Source: Bacillota bacterium (GTDB lineage Bacteria; Bacillota; Clostridia; Christensenellales; Aristaeellaceae). From it: a DNA stretch of 12,132 nucleotides. The position numbers and the translations under genes were made by a program. The notes beneath the pieces were generated by a model. The model was not told the DNA's origin. It ran no database searches and saw nothing but the letters and a program-made list of their open reading frames with translations. This document shows positions 6,306 to 12,132 of this stretch, piece by piece; position 1 is the first letter of the stretch; every line of letters begins with the position of its first letter. Location: assembly GCA_023409955.1 (NCBI GenBank), contig JAEYQQ010000134.1, positions 1-12,132 of the forward strand, in the 5' to 3' direction.

Positions 6306-8159
6306 TTACAGTTCCCGTACGTCTTTCACATGCTCCCGCATGTCTGCATATGCAGCTTGAACCCTATCCTGAGTGGAAACCTCCGCCACGCCTACCCGCC
6401 ACCAGCTTTCAAAACCGGGGGTCATGGTTCGGGGCAGCACCTTGATGTCATACAGCACGGGTCTTGACTGCGTCATGGCAACTTTTAATGCAGCCTGCAA
6501 TTCTTCTACAGTTGTGATGGTATACGCTTTCAAACCATAGCTTTCCGCATTCTTAGCAAAGTCCATAGGCATGAGCGCACCATTTAATTCTCCTGTAGCA
6601 GCATCGCGATAGCGGAAAACCGTGCCAAAGGTATCGTTGCCTTGATTGTTTTGCAGATTTTCTATGCATCCCCAGCCGGAGTTGTCAAACAAACAGAAGT
6701 GAACCCTAAGGCCTTCCTGGAGTGCTGTTACCATTTCGCTGTGGGCCATTAAATATGTACCATCTCCAAAGAAGGCATAAACCTCTTTATCAGGACAGGC
6801 AAGCTTGACACCCACTGCGCCATTGATTTCATACCCCATATTGGAAAAGCCATACTCCATGTGGTATGTGCCGGAATCACCGGAGCGCCACAGCCGCTGC
6901 ATATCTCCAGGCAGGCTGCCTGCAGAGCCTACAGCGATATCGCTTTTAGCTATAAAGCGGTTGATCTCACCCAATACCCTGGTCTGAGAAAGGCCCTTGG
7001 GGAGCTCCTGGGCATAGTAACCATCTACAATGGCATCCCAATCCGCTTTGGCGTGTTTGATGTCATCGCCATAAGTGGCTTTGTAGTTGGTCAACGCATC
7101 GGTCAGGGATACAAGCGCTTCCCTTGCGTCTGCGATGATGGGTTCACCATTCATTTTCACGGCATCAAAGGGGCAGATGTTGATGGAGAGGATTTTTGCA
7201 TTCTCATGAAACAGCCACTTGGAACAGGTGGTAAAGTCCGTAAGCCGGGTACCAACGGCGATTACCAGGTCAGCTGTTTTGGCGATGACATTGGCAGCCT
7301 TTCCACCGGTGACGCCGATGCCGCCCAGGTTCAGCGGATGATTCCAAGGCAGGACGCCCTTGCCGGCCTGGGTTTCAGAAAAGGGGATGTCGCTTTGCTC
7401 GCAAAAGGCCTTCAGTGCATCACCTGCTTCGCTGTAGCGCACACCGCCGCCTAAGATTACCAGGGGACGTTTGGCAGCTTTGATGTAATCCAGTACTCTC
7501 TCAAGCTGGGGCTTGGATAATGGCCTTCGGTCCATGTGCCATACCCGGCGCTTGAAAAATTCTACAGGATAATCATAGGCTTCACCTTCTACATCCTGGG
7601 GCATGGCCAGGCATACAGCACCCGTATCTGCAGGATCGGTAAGCACCCGCATGGCGTGGATGGCTGCAGTCATCAGCTGCTCAGGCCGTGAAATGCGGTC
7701 CCAGTAATGGCATACGCCGCGGAATGCATCGGTGACGGTGGTGGAGAAGCTTTCAAAGAACTCTGCTTGCTGAAGTACGGGATCGGGCTGACGACTGGCA
7801 AAGGTATCCCCAGGCAGCAAAAGCAGGGGAATGCGGTTGGCGGTGGCGCAGCCGGCAGCAGTGACCATGTTCATGGCACCGGGCCCAATGCTGGACACGC
7901 AGGGGATGATCTCCCGGCGGTTTTTTTGCTTGGCAAAGGCCATGGCTGCCAGGGCCATGTTTTGCTCGTTTTTGCCCTGGAGGAAGCGGATATCATGGCC
8001 GCCCTGGGATAGAGCCTGGCCTACGCCAACCACACAGCCGTGGCCAAACACGCCGAAGATGTTATTGACAAACTTGGTTTCTACGCCGTCCAGCTCCACA
8101 TACTGCTGATCCAAAAAGCGCACCAAAGCCTGGGCCATGGTCAAATGGATGCGTTCCAT
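6306..8159 (-). CDS. iolD: 3D-(3,5/4)-trihydroxycyclohexane-1,2-dione acylhydrolase IolD (ThDP-dependent)
   Basis: A 617-residue thiamine-diphosphate enzyme (EC 3.7.1.22) that hydrolytically opens the inositol-derived ring to 5-deoxy-D-glucuronate. Order of domains: N-terminal pyrimidine-binding domain with IFGVFGHGCVVGVGQAL (about 34-50) and the likely catalytic glutamate in GKNEQNMA (Glu65); central domain with VILGGGV and AVGTRLTDF (about 301-309); C-terminal diphosphate-binding domain with the GDG motif (465-467) and Asn493 in FDNSGWGCIENLQ. The start MERIHLTMAQAL matches the usual IolD N-terminus. ATG 8159 directly abuts the iolB stop (TAAATG), with AAGGAAGGA lying inside the end of iolB, so the two are probably translationally coupled. 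Slightly shorter than the Bacillus subtilis enzyme (about 637) but with all key parts present. Confidence 0.95.
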   Translation of the reverse strand: MERIHLTMAQALVRFLDQQYVELDGVETKFVNNIFGVFGHGCVVGVGQALSQGGHDIRFLQGKNEQNMALAAMAFAKQKNRREIIPCVSSIGPGAMNMVTAAGCATANRIPLLLLPGDTFASRQPDPVLQQAEFFESFSTTVTDAFRGVCHYWDRISRPEQLMTAAIHAMRVLTDPADTGAVCLAMPQDVEGEAYDYPVEFFKRRVWHMDRRPLSKPQLERVLDYIKAAKRPLVILGGGVRYSEAGDALKAFCEQSDIPFSETQAGKGVLPWNHPLNLGGIGVTGGKAANVIAKTADLVIAVGTRLTDFTTCSKWLFHENAKILSINICPFDAVKMNGEPIIADAREALVSLTDALTNYKATYGDDIKHAKADWDAIVDGYYAQELPKGLSQTRVLGEINRFIAKSDIAVGSAGSLPGDMQRLWRSGDSGTYHMEYGFSNMGYEINGAVGVKLACPDKEVYAFFGDGTYLMAHSEMVTALQEGLRVHFCLFDNSGWGCIENLQNNQGNDTFGTVFRYRDAATGELNGALMPMDFAKNAESYGLKAYTITTVEELQAALKVAMTQSRPVLYDIKVLPRTMTPGFESWWRVGVAEVSTQDRVQAAYADMREHVKDVREL

Positions 8160-8966
8160 TTAGCCATCCTTCCTTTCTGGCCAGTATTTTGCGTCCTTTT
8201 CCTGAACCCATGTATGCTCAGGTACAAAGGTGGGGGTAATGTAGGGGGCATCATCCAGATGCCTAATGACCCACAGGTACCACAGGGCATAGCCCGGTGG
8301 TGTGCAGTGGGGGTGGGTGAGGCCAGGGCGGATAAATACCGTATCATTGGTGCGAACCTTCACCACATCTTCACCAAGCTCTGCATAGCCAAAGCCTTTT
8401 TCAGGATTGGTCTTGTAATAGTAGATCTCCGGTTGGGGGTGGTGATGGGGGGGATAGCTGGACCACTTGCCGGGGAAGCCGATAACTTCCCCCAGCACCA
8501 GGTTGGATAGCGGCGCGTTTCTTTTATCAAAAACGGTGCGTACAATGCGGGTGGATGTATCCTTCATCAGCCCGGCACCCCGGTATTCATCTGCCGTATC
8601 GGCAGGGAAATACCATTCGGCGGGGAAGGGTGCTTCGTTCTGTGTGCGCATAATGCAGATTTCGCTGTCTTCACCAGTAGCCCGGATGGATACTGCGGTA
8701 TTCTTATCTGCATGTACCACATAAGGCCCTACATCAAAGCAGTTGCTGCGGGAAAACACCTTTTCTTGCGTACTGGAAGTAATCACAATTTCTCCATACG
8801 TAAGCAGAAAAGCCTTTTCCAGCAGACTTGCATCTTCAAAGGTTTGCCCTTTTTGCAATCTCAGCACACCGAAATCCATGCCCATGTCCCCGTGAACTCC
8901 GTTCATGGCGCTAATTTCTGTATAACCGAAGGCGTGAGGGCCTGCCGCCCGGCGGATGTCAGACAT
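8160..8966 (-). CDS. iolB: 5-deoxy-glucuronate isomerase IolB
   Basis: A 268-residue cupin-fold isomerase (EC 5.3.1.30, KduI/IolB family) that converts 5-deoxy-D-glucuronate into 2-deoxy-5-keto-D-gluconate, the substrate of IolC. The length fits the family (about 270). The C-terminal cupin carries the expected metal site: the histidine run in YPPHHHPQPEIYYY (His174-176, Glu180) and His218/His220 in RPGLTHPHCTPPGY. The N-terminal half is the second, degenerate cupin. The ATG at 8966 overlaps the end of iolG by eight bases and has TTGGAGG six bases upstream. The stop is immediately followed by the iolD start. This packing implies fixed-ratio expression of IolG, IolB and IolD. Confidence 0.95.
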   Translation of the reverse strand: MSDIRRAAGPHAFGYTEISAMNGVHGDMGMDFGVLRLQKGQTFEDASLLEKAFLLTYGEIVITSSTQEKVFSRSNCFDVGPYVVHADKNTAVSIRATGEDSEICIMRTQNEAPFPAEWYFPADTADEYRGAGLMKDTSTRIVRTVFDKRNAPLSNLVLGEVIGFPGKWSSYPPHHHPQPEIYYYKTNPEKGFGYAELGEDVVKVRTNDTVFIRPGLTHPHCTPPGYALWYLWVIRHLDDAPYITPTFVPEHTWVQEKDAKYWPERKDG

Positions 8967-9987
8967 TTGCAGCCTCCAAGATTTCTTTAACCGTCACAGG
9001 GCGTTTCTCCAGCCAGGACTTTTTAGCAGCCATGGCCAGAACAACTGGAGACAGGGCATCATCCACGTTCACAGGCACGGGGGTATCATTTACGATAGCG
9101 GCGATGAAAGCCTTCATTTCCTTAATGAAGGAGGCCATATACCGTTCCAGAAAAAAGTACTGGGGTTTATCAGAAACAACGCCTTGAGCAGTGCTGACCT
9201 TCACTGTGGTATCACCATCGTTTTCACCTGCGGCCATGCCCAATGCGCCAAAGACTTCTACCCGCTGGTCATAGCCATAGGCAGCCCGGCGGCTGTTGTC
9301 GATGACGCCAAGGGCGCCGTTTTCGAACTTCAAAAGTACGATGGCGGTATCCACATCGCCAGCCTTGCCAATGGCGGGGTCTACCAATACAGCGCCCTGG
9401 GCATAAACTTCTGTTACAGGGCTGCCGGCTTGGAACTGTGCCATGTCAAAGTCGTGGATCATCATGTCGATAAACAGGCCGCCGCTGGAAGCCGCATACT
9501 CGGCAGAGGGAGGCTCGGGATCGCGGGAGGTGATTTTTACCACTTCCACCTTGCCCAATTTGCCGCTGGCAGCCATTTCCTGCACTCGCCCATGGTTGTG
9601 GTCAAAGCGGCGGTTAAAGCCGATCTGCATTTTTACACCGTTATCTTCAGCCGCCTTTTTGGCAGCAACGATCTTTTCAATGGTCAGGTCCACCGGCTTT
9701 TCGCAGAAGATGTGCTTTTTCTGCTTTGCAGCTGCGATGCTGATATCTGCATGGGTGTTGGTAGGGGAGCAGACAAGAATGGCATCGATGGCTGGGTTAT
9801 TTAGAATGTCTTCGTAGTTGGCGGTGAAAGCGGGGATGCCTAAACGCTCTGCCAATGCCTTGGCCTTGGTAATATCCACATCGCTGACCATGGCGACTTC
9901 AGCCTCAGGAATGTGGTAGGTGATGGATTCACCATGGACGTTGCCGATGCGCCCTGCGCCGATGATACCGATCTGAAGCTTTTTCAT
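8959..9987 (-). CDS. iolG: Myo-inositol 2-dehydrogenase IolG
   Basis: A 342-residue NAD-dependent oxidoreductase of the Gfo/Idh/MocA family (EC 1.1.1.18), oxidising myo-inositol to scyllo-inosose as the first step of the pathway. The N-terminal Rossmann fold has GIIGAGRIG (8-16). The catalytic lysine is Lys97 in CEKPVDLT. The C-terminal domain contains FIDMMIHDFDMA, whose Asp174 and His178 match the family's catalytic Asp/His pair. Start: ATG 9987, giving MKKLQIGIIG, with AAGGGAG about eight bases upstream. An in-frame ATG at 10089 would add 34 residues in front of the Rossmann fold and overlap iolA, and is rejected. Paralogous dehydrogenases (IolX, IolW types) share the fold, but the position inside the operon favours IolG. 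Confidence 0.93.
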   Translation of the reverse strand: MKKLQIGIIGAGRIGNVHGESITYHIPEAEVAMVSDVDITKAKALAERLGIPAFTANYEDILNNPAIDAILVCSPTNTHADISIAAAKQKKHIFCEKPVDLTIEKIVAAKKAAEDNGVKMQIGFNRRFDHNHGRVQEMAASGKLGKVEVVKITSRDPEPPSAEYAASSGGLFIDMMIHDFDMAQFQAGSPVTEVYAQGAVLVDPAIGKAGDVDTAIVLLKFENGALGVIDNSRRAAYGYDQRVEVFGALGMAAGENDGDTTVKVSTAQGVVSDKPQYFFLERYMASFIKEMKAFIAAIVNDTPVPVNVDDALSPVVLAMAAKKSWLEKRPVTVKEILEAANV

Positions 9988-10010
9988 GGGAAAGACTCCC
10001 TTCAAAATAT

Positions 10011-10040
10011 ATAATAGGGGTAACGACCCAAGGGATACAA
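10011..10040 (-). promoter_or_regulatory. Possible weak internal promoter ahead of iolG
   Basis: The 83-base gap between the iolA stop and iolG ATG holds, on the minus strand, TTGTAT (10035-10040), an 18-base spacer and TATTAT (10011-10016). The -10 matches five of six consensus bases; the -35 matches only three. Start of transcription would fall near 10004, just ahead of the iolG ribosome binding site. AT-rich spacers often produce such matches by chance, so this is a weak call. Confidence 0.2.
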
Positions 10041-10070
10041 ATGAATGAGATAACGGGACTGGCTGTTTGA

Positions 10071-11582
10071 TTATAGAGATCCATCCCATGTGTTAACTGA
10101 AGTCTTTTTCTTTTCTTCCTCATCAAACCAGCGGACGGTAACAACCTTGGTTTCGGTAAAGAAACGGAAAGCGTCTTTGCCGTGGCAGTGCAGATCGCCA
10201 AAGAATGATTTTTTGTGACCACTGAAGGGGAAGGTGCCCATGGGCACGGGAATGCCTACATTTACGCCTACCATACCGCCGTCAGTGCGCTTTGCAAACT
10301 CTCTGCCATAATGGCCGCTTTGGGTAAAAATTACGGAACCATTGGCGTAGGGGTTGGCATTCATCACAGCCAGGCCTTCTTCGAAACTCTTAACCCGCTT
10401 GATGCAAAGGACGGGGCCGAAAACTTCCTTTTCTCCAATGCTCATGCCTTCGGTTACATGGTCCAAGATGGTGTGACCAACATAAAAGCCATTCTCAAAA
10501 CCTTCAACTTTTACATTCCGGCCGTCCAGTACCACTTTTGCACCTTCGTCGATTCCCTTTTGAATCCAGTCGCATACAAACTTTTTATGGGATTCGCTGA
10601 CTACGGGACCCAAATCAGTGGTCTTGTCATACGCCGGACCAATCTTCTGCTTTTGAATCAGCCGCATAAGCTCAGCAATCAGCTCGTCTGCTACTTCTTC
10701 TTCCACAACGATCACAGGCAGGGCCATGCAGCGCTCTCCAGCGCAGCCGAAACTGGAATTCATAATACCGGCGGCGGTGCGGGTAATGGGGGCATCCTTT
10801 AAAACAAGCGCGTGGTTCTTGGCTTCGCAAAGTGCCTGAACACGCTTGCCATGGGCGGCAGCGGTAGAATACACATGCAGGCCGACGCTGGTGGAGCCTA
10901 CAAAGGTAACGCCCTGGATGTCGGGGTGGGTGAGCAGCAGCTCCGCTTCGTTACGGGAGCAGGGCACAATATTCAGCACGCCGTCGGGGAATCCGGCTTC
11001 CTTATAAAGCTCCGCCATTTTCAAGCTTGTCATGGGCGTGGAGCTGGCAGGCTTTAATACATAGGTATTGCCACAGACAATAGCCAGGGGGGCCATCCAG
11101 CCCATGGGGATCATGGCAGGGAAGTTCCATGGAGCAATACCTGCAAAAACGCCCATGGGCTCACGGTATAAGGTGGTGTCGTAACCTACAGAGGTATCCA
11201 TCAGGCTTTCACCCATTAAAAGGCTGGGGGCAGAGCAGGCCAGTTCCACCATTTCCTTGGCCTTCAGCACATCACCGGCGGCTTCGGCCCAGGTCTTTCC
11301 ATGCTCAGTAGCCAATAACAGAGTCAGTTCCTCCACGTTGGCTTCAATCAGCTCACGTAGCTTGAACATCAGGTCTGCACGCTTTTTGACAGGTGTATCC
11401 CGCCAGGCTGGGTATGCCGCTTTGGCGGCGGCAATGGCAGCTTCTACTTCCTCCATGGTACAGCAGGGGCTTTTAGCGATAACTTCACCGGTGGAGGGAT
11501 TAAAAACATCAATCAATTTTTCGGTCTTGGAGTCAACGTACTGGCCGCCGACATAAGCTTTGAGAATCTTAGGCTGTGCCAT
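10071..11582 (-). CDS. iolA: Malonate/methylmalonate-semialdehyde dehydrogenase (CoA-acylating) IolA
   Basis: A 503-residue aldehyde dehydrogenase family enzyme (EC 1.2.1.27/1.2.1.18, also called MmsA). It converts the malonate semialdehyde released from inositol to acetyl-CoA and CO2 with CoA and NAD. Seen: APWNFPAMIP with Asn153, the NAD-binding GVTFVGSTSVG (224-234), the AKNHALVL segment in place of the usual ELGGK (lacking the general-base glutamate, as in the CoA-acylating subfamily), catalytic Cys285 in GERCMA, and Glu386 in EVFGP. The C-terminus is rich in Lys/Glu (FDEEEKKKTS), giving a protein slightly longer than the Bacillus one (487). Start ATG 11582 has AAAGGA eight bases upstream. 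In-frame upstream starts at 11591 and 11639 are less well placed. It lies 66 bases after iolC and 83 bases before iolG. Confidence 0.94.
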   Translation of the reverse strand: MAQPKILKAYVGGQYVDSKTEKLIDVFNPSTGEVIAKSPCCTMEEVEAAIAAAKAAYPAWRDTPVKKRADLMFKLRELIEANVEELTLLLATEHGKTWAEAAGDVLKAKEMVELACSAPSLLMGESLMDTSVGYDTTLYREPMGVFAGIAPWNFPAMIPMGWMAPLAIVCGNTYVLKPASSTPMTSLKMAELYKEAGFPDGVLNIVPCSRNEAELLLTHPDIQGVTFVGSTSVGLHVYSTAAAHGKRVQALCEAKNHALVLKDAPITRTAAGIMNSSFGCAGERCMALPVIVVEEEVADELIAELMRLIQKQKIGPAYDKTTDLGPVVSESHKKFVCDWIQKGIDEGAKVVLDGRNVKVEGFENGFYVGHTILDHVTEGMSIGEKEVFGPVLCIKRVKSFEEGLAVMNANPYANGSVIFTQSGHYGREFAKRTDGGMVGVNVGIPVPMGTFPFSGHKKSFFGDLHCHGKDAFRFFTETKVVTVRWFDEEEKKKTSVNTWDGSL

Positions 11583-11648
11583 TTGGATCATCCTTTCTGG
11601 TGGTGTAATGCGTTCATTGGAAATCAAGTTTAAATACATCGCAGGAGA

Positions 11649-12132
11649 TTAACCGCGTGCAATCATATCGCCATATTGCTTTTTCTTTTCTTTTATGAAA
11701 GTGCGGATGGCATCTTCATTTGGCATGTCCTGGGAACATGCGTGGCTGGCCACCAGCATGGCGGCAGATGCGCTGCCAAACTCTAGCGCATCCATGATAT
11801 CCCAGCCCGAAAGCAGGCCGTGAAGGAAGGCAGAGCCATAACCGTCACCGCCGCCAAAGCCTTTGAGTGCTTCCACGGGGAAAGGCTTAATGGAGAAAGC
11901 ACCTTCTTTTGTATAAGCGGTGGAGCCCTTTTTCCCATGCTTGATAATGGCTATCCTAACGCCTTTGTTCAGCCAGTAATCGGCGGAGCCATTGTCGGAT
12001 CCATCCAGACCGATAAAGCGCTCCATGCGGTCGTACTCTTCTCTGGAACCCATGAGGATGTTGGCCTTTTCTGCCACCAAGGAGGTGTATACGGCAATCT
12101 CGTCATCATTCTTCCAGGTGTAAGCCCTATAG
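11649..12132 (-). CDS. iolC: 5-dehydro-2-deoxygluconokinase IolC, C-terminal part
   Basis: The frame is open to the right edge of the window, so about 160 C-terminal residues of an expected 320-340 are visible. The fragment is the second half of a PfkB/ribokinase-family sugar kinase (EC 2.7.1.92) that phosphorylates 2-deoxy-5-keto-D-gluconate for aldol cleavage. It begins YRAYTWKNDDEIAVYT, a typical IolC stretch, followed by a VAEKANILMGSREEYDRME segment. The PfkB signature near the end reads FGGGDGYGSAF, with the catalytic aspartate encoded at 11844-11846. The more common form is GAGD; here it is GGGD. A TTG at 12080 is an internal leucine codon, not a start. It is the most upstream visible gene of the iol operon, so the operon promoter is outside the window. 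Confidence 0.9.
   Translation of the reverse strand, partial: YRAYTWKNDDEIAVYTSLVAEKANILMGSREEYDRMERFIGLDGSDNGSADYWLNKGVRIAIIKHGKKGSTAYTKEGAFSIKPFPVEALKGFGGGDGYGSAFLHGLLSGWDIMDALEFGSASAAMLVASHACSQDMPNEDAIRTFIKEKKKQYGDMIARG

Noticed and set aside
6861..7454. Plus-strand open frame of about 197 codons opposite iolD
   Set aside because: Antisense to conserved ThDP-enzyme sequence, with no family features; a compositional shadow.
8956..9804. Plus-strand open frame of about 280 codons opposite iolG
   Set aside because: It lies antisense to a clearly recognised gene, has no recognisable domain, and the strand assignment of the whole operon explains it as a shadow.
10018..10029. 4-bp hairpin (GGGT-loop-ACCC) in the iolA-iolG gap as a terminator or attenuator
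   Set aside because: Too short and without a following U-tract; chance is the simpler explanation.
9987..10089. N-terminally extended iolG starting at ATG 10089
   Set aside because: It would add 34 residues ahead of the Rossmann fold and overlap the end of iolA; ATG 9987 has its own good ribosome binding site and matches the usual family N-terminus.
10809..10830. IolA has CEAKN where related enzymes often read GAKN
   Set aside because: The catalytic Cys285, Asn153 and Glu386 are intact; the Gly-to-Glu change looks like lineage variation rather than loss of function.

Overview
The window looks like chromosome of a low-to-moderate GC Gram-positive anaerobe of the Bacillota, most likely the Clostridia. 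This rests on strong AAGGAGG-type ribosome binding sites, tightly packed co-directional genes and the style of the iol proteins. The exact genus cannot be read from the sequence. It holds two convergent gene clusters that meet at one terminator hairpin near 5309-5347.

Left half, plus strand (1-5284): the tail of an operon for a Dpp/Opp-type ABC importer. In order it has the 3' end of a DppB-like permease, a DppC-like permease with an unusually large extracytoplasmic insert, a DppD-like ATPase and a DppF-like ATPase. The genes overlap or nearly touch. The solute-binding protein is not in the window and probably lies upstream. A 67-base gap follows, carrying a near-consensus sigma-A promoter, then a small HAD-fold protein with altered catalytic motifs and an AraC-family regulator with an N-terminal sugar-sensor-like domain. 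The substrate of the importer (peptide, oligosaccharide or other) cannot be decided from sequence alone.

Right half, minus strand (12132-5387): a myo-inositol catabolic operon read as iolC-iolA-iolG-iolB-iolD-iolE. IolG oxidises myo-inositol to scyllo-inosose, IolE dehydrates it, IolD opens the ring, IolB isomerises the product, IolC phosphorylates it, and IolA converts malonate semialdehyde to acetyl-CoA and CO2. The aldolase step (IolJ), a dedicated inositol transporter and an IolR-type repressor are absent here; they may lie beyond the right edge or elsewhere. iolC runs off the window, so the operon promoter is not visible.

The individual iol genes are conventional. The points worth a second look are the position of the promoter at the HAD gene start, the substituted HAD active site, the DppC insert, and whether the importer-HAD-AraC unit feeds inositol-containing compounds into the neighbouring iol pathway. 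I see no RNA genes, insertion sequences, CRISPR arrays or riboswitches, and no gene-free stretch longer than about 105 bases.
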